Shown one piece after another: positions 7,436-14,265 of a DNA stretch of 18,481 nucleotides; the stretch's first letter is position 1, and each line of letters begins with the position of its first letter. Source of the DNA: JAYZDP01 sp036337765 (GTDB taxonomy: Bacteria > Acidobacteriota > Thermoanaerobaculia > Multivoradales > Multivoraceae); assembly GCA_036337765.1 (NCBI GenBank), contig JAYZDP010000071.1, positions 1-18,481 on the forward strand, read 5' to 3'. The notes below the pieces were generated by a model, which searched no databases, had not been told where the DNA came from, and saw only the letters and a program-made list of their open reading frames with translations. The position numbers were made by a program, and so were the translations under genes.

Positions 7436-8312
7436 TCTGCACCTGTTCACGCATCTGCTCGCTCACCAGCCGCGCCTCCAGCACGGTTCTGGACATATCC
7501 AGATCGCGGCATTTGGCACCGATCGTGTTGAGCTCGCGTAGGATCTCCTGAAGCAGAAAGTCGATGCGCTTGCCGGCCGCGGCCGTGCCGGCAATAGCCT
7601 CGCCAAGATGTTCGATGTGAGCCGAGAGGCGGTCGAGCTCTTCGGCAACATCGCTCTTCTCCACCAGCAGGGCAACCTCCTGCTCGAGGCGTCCCTGGTC
7701 GAGTGGCGGTCCGTCGAGCAGAGCGCTCACACGCTCCAAGAGCGCCTGCTTCGAACGCCCGACAACCGTCTCGCGCCTGCTGGCGAGCTCGCCAAGCGAG
7801 CCGATGAGTCGCCCGATTCCGGTGTCGAGCTCGGCGGCGAGCTTCGCCCCTTCCTTCTCCCTGGCGGCGACGAGCTCGCCCAGGGCGCGCGATGCCACCT
7901 CGAGCAGGAGCTCCTCATCCTCCTGCTGCCAATCCCGCTCGCCCCCGTTGACGCTTATGACGCCTGGAACCCGAAGTAGGTCGACCGCACTCGGAGACCC
8001 GAGCCTGCCACCCTCGGCGAGCCGCTCCAAGGCCTCGAGGACCCGTCGCGCCAGTTCTTGATCGACCTCTACGGTGGCACTGTCCTGCCCGACGAAGGCC
8101 ACGTCGAGCAAGAGCTCGACTCGGCCGCGGGACAGACCGTCTTTCACCAGGTCGCGCAGGGCCTTCTCAGCCGCACGGTACGGCTCGCGGGTCCGAACCA
8201 CCAGATCGAGAGACCGATGATTGACTGATCGCACGTCCACTGTGATGCGGTAGCGGTCACTCTCGCCAGACGCAGTGCCGAACCCGGTCATGCTACGGAG
8301 GCGGGCGGTCAT
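7425..8312 (-). CDS. yicC: YicC family endoribonuclease
   Basis: YicC proteins are RNA-binding hexamers with endoribonuclease activity, linked in E. coli to small-RNA turnover (family knowledge). The protein has 295 aa, the normal length. The N terminus has SMTGFGTASGE, with SVNHRSLDLVVRTREP (29-44) as the YicC-like N domain. The C terminus is the DUF1732 region: EELDRLSAHIEHL, GKRIDFLLQEILRELNTIGAK, and the near-invariant end REQVQNVE. GGGGAGG lies 5 nt before ATG 8312. The start overlaps the lpxB stop in ATGA, and gmk overlaps the 3' end. The yicC-gmk pairing is common across bacteria. Confidence is high. Confidence 0.95.
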   Translation of the reverse strand: MTARLRSMTGFGTASGESDRYRITVDVRSVNHRSLDLVVRTREPYRAAEKALRDLVKDGLSRGRVELLLDVAFVGQDSATVEVDQELARRVLEALERLAEGGRLGSPSAVDLLRVPGVISVNGGERDWQQEDEELLLEVASRALGELVAAREKEGAKLAAELDTGIGRLIGSLGELASRRETVVGRSKQALLERVSALLDGPPLDQGRLEQEVALLVEKSDVAEELDRLSAHIEHLGEAIAGTAAAGKRIDFLLQEILRELNTIGAKCRDLDMSRTVLEARLVSEQMREQVQNVE

Positions 8313-9439
8313 GCCGCCTCCCCAAGAACCTTCGCCACCTCGACGGCTGCGCGGCGACTTGCGCCCGACTCACCCAGTGCTGGGCGAAGTCTGCCCAGTG
8401 CGTTGCGCACCTCGCGCAGGGAATCCGGGTCCCGAAGAAGCGACGACATCCTTGTTGCCACCGCCGACGCATTCGCAGCGCCCTGGAGCAGCTCGGGCAC
8501 GATCGACTCTCCGAGCACCAAATTCACAAGGCTGATGTGTTCGACGCGAATCAGCAGGCGAGCCAGCAACGCTGTGGGTTGGGCGACTCGGTACAGAACG
8601 ATCATCGGGGTACCAATGAGACCGACCTCAAGCGTCGCGGTACCCGATGCGCACAACGCCAGGTGACAAGAGGCGACGGCGGCGAAGCGCTCTCGGGTCA
8701 CTCTGTCTAGTCGGACGCGAAACGACGCGAGGATCTCCTCGACCAGCGCCGGCGTCACCGTCGACGCCTGGATCAGCGCAACCTCCACCGACTCTCGCTG
8801 ACGAAGCTTCTCGACTGCTTCGAGCATCACGGGTAGCAGCCTACGTACCTCGCTGTCTCTCGAGCCCGGCAGCAGAGCGACCCGCCTCGGTTCACTGCTG
8901 GCCGGTCGATCGAGTACATGGGGAAGCACTGGCACCTCGTCGACCAGCGGGTGGCCCACGTGAACCACGGGCACCCCGAGGGGGCGGTACAGCCCTTCTT
9001 CAAAGCCGAAGAGCACGAGCATCTTCTGAACCCGATCGCGAATCGTCTTTATCCTGCCACGCCGCCAGGCCCACACCTGTGGACTGACGTAGTACACCAC
9101 CGGCACGCCGCGCTTCTTGAGACGACCTGCGAGGCGCAGGTTGAAGTCTGGTGAGTCGATGAGCAAAGCTACGGCCGGTGACCTGCGATCGACCTCGGCG
9201 AGTATGGACTGCAGTAGCCGGCGGGCTCGAGGCACGACGGTCAGAGCCTCCCAGATCCCCACGACCGCGATCTCGCGGCTGTGAGCCAGCGCGTCGAAGC
9301 CGGCCTCCGCCATCTCGTCTCCGCCCAGCCCGAAAACCTCGAGGTCGGGCTCGATCTCACGCAGCTCACCGAGAAGGCGCCCGCCATGCAGATCTCCCGA
9401 AGCCTCGCCGGCGACGACGAGCAGGCTCACCGAGCTCAT
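8309..9439 (-). CDS. lpxB: Lipid-A-disaccharide synthase
   Basis: LpxB condenses UDP-2,3-diacylglucosamine with lipid X to give the lipid A disaccharide, acting peripherally at the inner membrane. The protein has 376 aa, close to the E. coli length. The start of the GT-B fold is VAGEASGDLHGGRL (9-22). Asp98 in LIDSPDFNLRL is at the conserved catalytic Asp. YYVSPQVWAWRRGR (117-129), LLPGSRDSE (189-197) and SGTATLEVGL (265-274) are signature segments. ATG 9439 overlaps the stop of the preceding 65-aa gene in ATGA; a longer in-frame reading to 9565 lies inside that gene and is rejected. The gene is apart from lpxA, lpxD and fabZ, its usual partners, none of which is in the window. Confidence 0.96.
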   Translation of the reverse strand: MSSVSLLVVAGEASGDLHGGRLLGELREIEPDLEVFGLGGDEMAEAGFDALAHSREIAVVGIWEALTVVPRARRLLQSILAEVDRRSPAVALLIDSPDFNLRLAGRLKKRGVPVVYYVSPQVWAWRRGRIKTIRDRVQKMLVLFGFEEGLYRPLGVPVVHVGHPLVDEVPVLPHVLDRPASSEPRRVALLPGSRDSEVRRLLPVMLEAVEKLRQRESVEVALIQASTVTPALVEEILASFRVRLDRVTRERFAAVASCHLALCASGTATLEVGLIGTPMIVLYRVAQPTALLARLLIRVEHISLVNLVLGESIVPELLQGAANASAVATRMSSLLRDPDSLREVRNALGRLRPALGESGASRRAAVEVAKVLGEAA

Positions 9440-9633
9440 GGGAACGGCGCCGGGGGGCCGGAAGGAAACGGATACATGGCCCAGGCAACCACTATTCCGC
9501 CACCGACCAGCCCGATGAAGATCTGCGCGAAGAGCTTGAGTTGGTTGCGCCGCTCTCGTCGCCACAGCACCGCAAAATACGCGCTCAGAAGGAACGCGTA
9601 CGCCAGCATCAACTGGAAGTGACTAATGTCCAC
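9436..9633 (-). CDS. Small two-helix membrane protein of unknown function
   Basis: I do not recognise this 65-aa protein. It has two hydrophobic segments, about residues 6-23 (QLMLAYAFLLSAYFAVLW) and 34-52 (LFAQIFIGLVGGGIVVAWA). A basic loop, RRERRNQLK, between them should lie in the cytoplasm, with both ends outside. The tail is Pro-rich (PFPSGPPAPFP). The start is GTG at 9633 with a weak ribosome site; ATG at codon 9 is possible but would cut into helix 1. It starts 14 nt after the stop of the DUF6677-like gene, and its stop overlaps the lpxB start as ATGA. That coupling, and the codon pattern filling the gap without waste, are the main arguments that it is real. A role in envelope or lipid A work is only inference. 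Confidence 0.7.
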   Translation of the reverse strand: MDISHFQLMLAYAFLLSAYFAVLWRRERRNQLKLFAQIFIGLVGGGIVVAWAMYPFPSGPPAPFP

Positions 9634-9647
9634 GATACCGTCGACGA

Positions 9648-10058
9648 TCAGGTCTTGCGCCCGCGGCCGATGTCGAAGACATCCAGCAGCAGAAGGATGT
9701 TCATCAGCCCCGCAGTGAGGATGAAGGCCTTGCCGTATTCGTAACCCGCCGACTCGAGGCTGCCCGTATAGCCCAAGAGATGAAGCAGCACGAAGTACGG
9801 TGCCCCAACCCCCGCGGCAGCGAGGGTCGCCAGAGTCGCCAGCGGGGCACCAACCGTGCGGTACAGCTCGCCATCCAACATCGTGCCTGCCACGAGCGTG
9901 GCGAGAATGATCAGAAAAAAGGCCGCAGCCCGCTTGCGCTTGCCGAGCACCAGATGCCCGGCGCCCGGTATCAACCAGCCCAAGGCCAATGCAACAGCGA
10001 GCCTCGGCGACGAGGCCATCTCACCGACCCGGCTCACTTCCGTGCGAGAAGAATCCAT
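9648..10058 (-). CDS. Polytopic membrane protein, DUF6677-like
   Basis: A 136-aa hydrophobic protein with about four membrane segments: 20-37, 44-60, 72-97 and 110-128. The first segment holds GWLIPGAGHLVLGKRKRA, the Pro/Gly pattern followed by a basic turn that I associate with DUF6677 and, more loosely, TM2-type proteins. The C-terminal end (DIGRGRKT) is basic. No function is established for this group to my knowledge. The start is ATG 10058, 29 nt after the HU/IHF stop, with only a distant GAGG upstream; ATG at codon 14 (10019) would remove a polar leader and also fit. The gene sits between HU/IHF and a second membrane protein leading into lpxB, which hints at an envelope role. The family assignment is from memory of the motif. 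Confidence 0.75.
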   Translation of the reverse strand: MDSSRTEVSRVGEMASSPRLAVALALGWLIPGAGHLVLGKRKRAAAFFLIILATLVAGTMLDGELYRTVGAPLATLATLAAAGVGAPYFVLLHLLGYTGSLESAGYEYGKAFILTAGLMNILLLLDVFDIGRGRKT

Positions 10059-10087
10059 CGAACGAGGGAGCCTCGAGGCTCGACCAG

Positions 10088-10381
10088 TCAGCTATGACCG
10101 AGTTTGCGGCTGTTCAGAAGTTCCCGCAACTCCTTGCCGGGCTTGAAGTAGGGAATGCTCTTGGAGGGAACGTCGACCTTGGCGCCGGTCTTCGGGTTGC
10201 GACCGATGCGCGAGCCCCGCTGTCGGATTCGAAAGCTGCCGAAGCCGCGTAGCTCGATCTTCTCGCCGTCCTTCAGCGAGTCGACGATGCTGTCAAAGAC
10301 CGTGTTCACCATGATCTCCGCATGCTTCTTGGTCAGCTGGGTGCTACGCGCAACCTGATCTACCAGCTTTGCCTTCGTCAT
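10088..10381 (-). CDS. HU/IHF family DNA-binding protein
   Basis: A 97-aa nucleoid-associated protein that bends DNA as a dimer. The sequence begins MTKAKLVDQVARSTQLTKK, followed by GEKIELRGFGSFRIRQR and GRNPKTGAKVDVPSKSIPYFKPGKEL, the beta-arm and C-terminal helix of the family. The arm has the Asn-Pro used for intercalation. The arm sequence and the GKEL end look closer to IHF subunits or IHF-like HU than to classical HU, and the neighbour rpsA recalls the rpsA-ihfB order of Gammaproteobacteria; I do not assign alpha or beta. The start ATG 10381 has GAGGTGGG just upstream and is 19 nt after the rpsA stop. A longer reading into the rpsA tail is an artefact of the Glu/Ala codon run. Confidence 0.95.
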   Translation of the reverse strand: MTKAKLVDQVARSTQLTKKHAEIMVNTVFDSIVDSLKDGEKIELRGFGSFRIRQRGSRIGRNPKTGAKVDVPSKSIPYFKPGKELRELLNSRKLGHS

Positions 10382-10400
10382 CCCACCTCGAATCAAAACG

Positions 10401-12467
10401 CTACTCCTTTTCGTCTTCGGCCGCTTCCTCACCCTCGCCAGATTCGGCTGTCTCACCGCTCTGTTCGACCTCTGCGGGCGCAGCCTCCTCGTCGGACGCG
10501 GCAGCCTCGACCGCGACGTCCGCCTCAGGCTCGGCAGTCTCAGGCTCAGCGGCCTCACTGGGCTCCGTCTCCTGCGCCTCGTCTGCGGACACCTCGAGCG
10601 GCGCCTCTTCCACGGCAGTCTCGGCTTGCTCCTCGGTGGCCTCAGGCTCGCTCGCGGCGTCGGCCGTCGCGATACGCAAACCCGCCAGATCCCCTAGAGT
10701 CGCCGATCCGTCGTCCACCGGAGTCGAAACGGCAGGTGCTGAACTGCCCTCTTCCTTCGCCACCGCGGGACCTATCTCGCCCCGCTTCTCCTCGTAGGCG
10801 CTCTCGAGCGTCTCCGACTCCTCATTGGTCAACGTTGCCACGCCCCGCATCGTGAGACCCACCTTGTGGTCCTCCTCGTCGATGCGGAGAACGCGGGCAC
10901 GTACCCATTTCCCCACCAGGTAGCTGTCCTCGAGGCGGCCCCCGGGGATGTCGATTTCACTGATGTGAGCGAGCCCTTCGAGCCCTTCGTAGATGTCGAC
11001 GAACAGGCCGAAGTCGGTGATGTTGACTACCCGACCCTCTACTGTGTCGCCAACCATGTGGTCGTCGATGAAGTCCTGCCACTCGTTGGGCAAGAACTCC
11101 TTGATCGACAGCGAGACCCGCTGGTTGTCGACGTCGATGGAGGTGATCCGTGCGCGCACATCGTCGCCCTTGTCCAGGACTTCGCTCGGATGCTTCACCC
11201 GTTTGGTCCAGCTCATGTCAGAGACGTGGATTAGACCGTCGATCTCCTCCGTTATCTCGACAAAAGCGCCGAAGTCGGTGAGGTTGCGCACCGTACCCTC
11301 GACGATCGTGCCCACCGGGAAGCTCAGCGCTAGATCCTCCCAGGGATTCGCTTCGGTCTGGCGCAGCGACAGGCTGATGCGGCGGTTGCCCATGTCCAAC
11401 TCGGAGACGATCGCCTCGACCTCGTCGCTGACGTTGAGCACCTTCGACGGGTTGACGACCTTCTTGGTCCACGACATCTCGCTGACGTGGATAAGACCTT
11501 CGACGCCTTCTTCCAGCTCAACGAAGGCACCATAATCCACGAGGCTCACTACCTTGCCGTGCACCCGCACGCCGAGTGGGTACTTCTTGTCGACCAACGA
11601 CCATGGGTCTTCGCTGCGCTGCTTGTAGCCCAGCGACACTCGCTCGGTCTCGCGATCGAACTTGAGGATCACTACGTCGACCTCGTCGCCGACGCCGAAG
11701 TGCTCCGACGGATGGTTGACGCGTCCCCACGAAATGTCGGTGATGTGCAGCAGCCCATCGATGCCGCCGAGATCGATGAAGACTCCGTAGTCGGTGATGT
11801 TCTTCACCGCACCGGTCATGTGAGCACCCTCCTGCAGCTCTTCGAGGGTCTCCTTCTTCTTCTTCTCGTACTCCTTCTCGAGCACGGCCTTGCGCGACAG
11901 GACGATGTTGTTGCGACGGCGATCGAGGCTGATGACCTTGAACTCGAGCTCTTCACCACGGAAGCTCTCGAGATTCTTGACTGGCTTGATGTCGACCAGC
12001 GACCCGGGCAGAAACGCTCGGAGCCCGACGTCGACGGTCAAGCCGCCCTTGATGCGGTCGATAACGCGGCCGGTGATGATCTGCGATTCCTTGTAGGCCT
12101 TCTCGACGCGGTTCCAGATCCGCATGCGCTCGGCCTTCTGCTTCGACAGCAGGACATGGCCGTGGCTGTCCTCGGTCTGCTCGAGGAGCACTTCGACCTC
12201 GTCGCCGACCTCGACGCCGACCGTACCGTCTCGGTCCTTGAACTCGTCGACCGAGACCAGACCCTCCGACTTGTACCCGATGTCGATGATGACCGCGTTG
12301 GTCGTAATACCGATAACGGTCCCGGAGACGATCTCGCCCTCGACCAAGTTCCGCATGCTCTCGTCATAGAGCGCCACGAGCTGGTCGTAGTCGAGGTCGC
12401 GGCCATCTCCTGTGATGTTTGTATCGACCGTCTCGGAACCGGCCGGTGTATCCTCACCTGGCTGCAT
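10401..12467 (-). CDS. rpsA: 30S ribosomal protein S1 with long acidic C-terminal tail
   Basis: S1 binds mRNA on the 30S subunit and melts structure near the start codon. The protein has 688 aa, longer than the 557 aa of E. coli. Six S1 (OB-fold) repeats lie at about 44-112, 128-193, 214-283, 299-370, 386-457 and 472-542. Repeats 3 to 6 are most alike, with motifs such as DYGVFIDL, DYGAFVEL, DFGAFVEI and DFGLFVDI. The first two are the divergent ribosome-binding type. From about residue 546 on there is a tail rich in Glu, Ala, Pro and Ser that is nearly free of basic residues after 600 and is probably disordered. AGGAGG lies 11 nt before ATG 12467. The gene has its own strong promoter and a structured leader, and leads the minus-strand series. 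Confidence 0.96.
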   Translation of the reverse strand: MQPGEDTPAGSETVDTNITGDGRDLDYDQLVALYDESMRNLVEGEIVSGTVIGITTNAVIIDIGYKSEGLVSVDEFKDRDGTVGVEVGDEVEVLLEQTEDSHGHVLLSKQKAERMRIWNRVEKAYKESQIITGRVIDRIKGGLTVDVGLRAFLPGSLVDIKPVKNLESFRGEELEFKVISLDRRRNNIVLSRKAVLEKEYEKKKKETLEELQEGAHMTGAVKNITDYGVFIDLGGIDGLLHITDISWGRVNHPSEHFGVGDEVDVVILKFDRETERVSLGYKQRSEDPWSLVDKKYPLGVRVHGKVVSLVDYGAFVELEEGVEGLIHVSEMSWTKKVVNPSKVLNVSDEVEAIVSELDMGNRRISLSLRQTEANPWEDLALSFPVGTIVEGTVRNLTDFGAFVEITEEIDGLIHVSDMSWTKRVKHPSEVLDKGDDVRARITSIDVDNQRVSLSIKEFLPNEWQDFIDDHMVGDTVEGRVVNITDFGLFVDIYEGLEGLAHISEIDIPGGRLEDSYLVGKWVRARVLRIDEEDHKVGLTMRGVATLTNEESETLESAYEEKRGEIGPAVAKEEGSSAPAVSTPVDDGSATLGDLAGLRIATADAASEPEATEEQAETAVEEAPLEVSADEAQETEPSEAAEPETAEPEADVAVEAAASDEEAAPAEVEQSGETAESGEGEEAAEDEKE

Positions 12468-12553
12468 GTAAACCCTTGCCTCCTAGCCTTTTAGGGATTT
12501 CTCGCCGCGCGGAGCGGAGAGAACGCACCTCTCCCCCAGTGGGGAAAGCGCAG
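12468..12553 (-). promoter_or_regulatory. Structured 5' leader of rpsA mRNA
   Basis: The predicted transcript start is near 12553, giving a leader of about 86 nt. Two inverted repeats are clear: CCCC-ACT-GGGG at 12534-12544, and GGAGAG / CTCTCC with a 7-nt loop at 12516-12534. They share base 12534, so the full hairpins compete or stack. A third GC-rich stem (CCGC / GCGG) can form nearer the gene. The Shine-Dalgarno at 12479-12484 is left single-stranded. In E. coli, S1 represses its own translation through leader hairpins; whether that applies here is inference. Confidence 0.45.
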
Positions 12554-12559
12554 TCTGCG

Positions 12560-12589
12560 AGTATAGGGGTCGATTTCGGCGGGTGTCAA
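12560..12589 (-). promoter_or_regulatory. Sigma70-type promoter for rpsA and the downstream series
   Basis: On the minus strand, a perfect -35 TTGACA (12584-12589) is followed by an 18-nt spacer and TATACT (12560-12565), five of six matches to the -10 consensus. It lies in the 140-nt gap between the queG stop and rpsA, 5 nt after the queG hairpin. It is the best promoter match I saw in the window and fits the high demand for S1. Confidence 0.75.
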
Positions 12590-12594
12590 CCGCG

Positions 12595-12616
12595 AAAAGG
12601 CCCGTCTTTAGGCGGG
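12595..12616 (-). terminator. Probable intrinsic terminator of thyA-folA-queG
   Basis: On the minus strand CCCGCC, TAAA, GACGGG, then CCTTTT. The stem is 6 bp with one C-A mismatch and a 4-nt loop made of the queG stop codon plus one base. The T-run is short (four). On the plus strand the same stem is fully paired with one G-T wobble. It sits immediately before the rpsA promoter, where a terminator is expected. Function is likely but the hairpin is weak. Confidence 0.45.
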
Positions 12617-13738
12617 TTTCAGTTGACTCAGAGCGCTTGCCATCTCGTCCCGGTGCCCGGCGTCCGGATCCCGCTCGAGACCCTCGAGCAGGGCGGCTTC
12701 GGCGTCCTTGCCTCCGACGGCCCCGAGGCCCCACGCAGCGTGACGTTTCACCATGGCTTCGCCGTGGTGCAGGGCCTCGCGCAGGTGCCCGACATCTTCC
12801 TGTCGACCGCGATTGGCGAGCGCGACGGCGGCGTTGCGTCCCAGCCCGTCGAGCTTCGCCCGCTTCATGGGGCTGGCGCGAAAACGCTCGACGTATTCCT
12901 CTCGGCTCATCACCGTCACATCGTCCAGGCCCAGCCCCGAACGGTCAGCCGGTAGCGCAAGCGCCGGATCGGTAGCGGTCGCGCCATCGATGTTGACAGG
13001 ACACGCCTCCTGGCAGATGTCGCAACCGAACACCCATTCGCCAAGCTCTGGCCGCACCGCCTCCGGCAGGTCGCCCCGATGCTCGATAGTCCAGTAGGAG
13101 ATACAGCGCCGACTGTCGAGGACCCACGGCTGCGCAAAGGCGTCGGTCGGACATGCGTCGAGACAGGCACGGCAGCTGCCGCACAGGTCGGCGATCGGAG
13201 TGTCGGGCTCGAGATCGAGCGTGAGCAAGATCTCGCCGAGGAGAAAGTACGACCCCGCCTCCGGATGCAATAGGTTGGTGTTCTTGCCGATCGCACCGAG
13301 CCCGGCCCGCGCCGCCAGCTCGCGTTCGAGAACCGGGCCTGTATCGACGTACGGCCGAGTCGTGGTTCCCGGAAAGAACTGCTCGATCCGAGCGCAGAGA
13401 AGCCGCAGGCGCTCCCCCATTACATCGTGATAGTCGCGGCCACGGGCGTAGCGAGCGACTCCACGCCAGAGATCTCCCTCGGCCTGGCCGCTTGGCTCCG
13501 GCGCGTAGTCGAGCGCGACACACAGCGCGCTGCGGGCTCCCTCGAGCGATCGCCGCGGATCCGCGCGGCGCTCTGGCTCCCGCTCCATGTAGCTCATTCC
13601 GGCTTGGAACCCGCGCTCGAGCCAGCGCTGCAACGCACCATCGTGCTCCGACGGACCGAGCTTCGCCACCCCCGCCCGGTCGAACCCCGCCTCCAGCCCC
13701 CAACGCCGGAGCAGATCGGAGCGCTCCTCAGGGGTCAT
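12608..13738 (-). CDS. queG: Epoxyqueuosine reductase
   Basis: QueG reduces epoxyqueuosine to queuosine at tRNA wobble position 34, using cobalamin and two [4Fe-4S] clusters. It has 376 aa, near the usual length. The cobalamin-binding region ends with Asp132 in YVDTGPVLERELAARAG, the conserved catalytic Asp, followed by GLGAIGKNTNLL. Cluster cysteines are C186, C189, C192, C196 (CGSCRACLDAC) and C239, C242, C246 (CDICQEAC), with C212 as a further ligand candidate. Residues 305-376 form HEAT-like helices (GRNAAVALANRG, KRHAAWGLGAVGG). ATG 13738 overlaps the folA stop in ATGA, so translation is probably coupled. It is the last gene of the operon. No other queuosine gene is in the window. Confidence 0.96.
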   Translation of the reverse strand: MTPEERSDLLRRWGLEAGFDRAGVAKLGPSEHDGALQRWLERGFQAGMSYMEREPERRADPRRSLEGARSALCVALDYAPEPSGQAEGDLWRGVARYARGRDYHDVMGERLRLLCARIEQFFPGTTTRPYVDTGPVLERELAARAGLGAIGKNTNLLHPEAGSYFLLGEILLTLDLEPDTPIADLCGSCRACLDACPTDAFAQPWVLDSRRCISYWTIEHRGDLPEAVRPELGEWVFGCDICQEACPVNIDGATATDPALALPADRSGLGLDDVTVMSREEYVERFRASPMKRAKLDGLGRNAAVALANRGRQEDVGHLREALHHGEAMVKRHAAWGLGAVGGKDAEAALLEGLERDPDAGHRDEMASALSQLKPA

Positions 13739-14265
13739 GACCCCGGCACACCCGAGGCCGTGTCCGAGACGACCCCGGGACAGTCGCGGTCGTAGACGTG
13801 AAACGTGAACGGGAAGGCGTGGCGTTCGTCCATCTCGACGTCGAGCCGGGAGACCTCGCGCCAGGATTGCTCGATCTCCGGGAAGAGGGTGTCGCCGGCG
13901 AGCTCTACATGCACCCGAGTGAGGTAGAGGCGATCCGCCAGGCCGATCGCCTGGTGGTAGATCTCACCGCCGCCGGCGATGAACGCCTCGTCGTCGCCTG
14001 CGGCTTCTGCCATCGACAGTGCCTCTTCGATCGACGACGCATGTGACACCCCATCCGGGAGGCTGATCGGGCGGCGAGACAGAACGAGGGTCGTGCGCCC
14101 CGGCAGCGCTCCCACGCCTTCGAAGGTCTTGCGCCCCATGATCAGGTGATGCCCCATGGTTACACGCTTAAACTCCTGTAGATCTCGCGGCAGTCTCCAC
14201 GGGAGCATGTTGTCCATGCCGATCACCCCGTTGGAGGCCACGGCGACGATCATGGACACGGTCAT
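13735..14265 (-). CDS. folA: Dihydrofolate reductase
   Basis: FolA reduces dihydrofolate to tetrahydrofolate with NADPH and regenerates the cofactor that ThyA oxidises. The protein has 176 aa. The active site is in LPWRLPRDLQEFKRVTMG, where Trp23 and Asp28 match E. coli Trp22 and Asp27. The NADPH-binding loops are MGRKTFEGVG (43-52), VLSRR and IAGGGEIY (96-103). The protein runs about 15 residues past the last core strand, with no clear motif. ATG 14265 overlaps the thyA stop in ATGA. Codon 5 is also ATG and could start a slightly shorter protein. Gene order thyA-folA is common in bacteria. Confidence 0.96.
   Translation of the reverse strand: MTVSMIVAVASNGVIGMDNMLPWRLPRDLQEFKRVTMGHHLIMGRKTFEGVGALPGRTTLVLSRRPISLPDGVSHASSIEEALSMAEAAGDDEAFIAGGGEIYHQAIGLADRLYLTRVHVELAGDTLFPEIEQSWREVSRLDVEMDERHAFPFTFHVYDRDCPGVVSDTASGVPGS

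Noticed and set aside
10382..10558. N-terminal extension of the HU/IHF protein by 59 residues
   Set aside because: It is the out-of-frame reading of the S1 acidic tail (Arg/Pro-rich), and a good ribosome site precedes ATG 10381.
10369..10797. Ser/Ala-rich plus-strand frame opposite the S1 tail, resembling a surface or low-complexity protein
   Set aside because: It is the complement of the Glu/Ala codon run; no start signal or family motif supports it.
11487..12494. Plus-strand open frame of 335 codons opposite rpsA
   Set aside because: It is Asp/Val/Leu-rich with no recognisable domain and lies wholly over S1 repeats.
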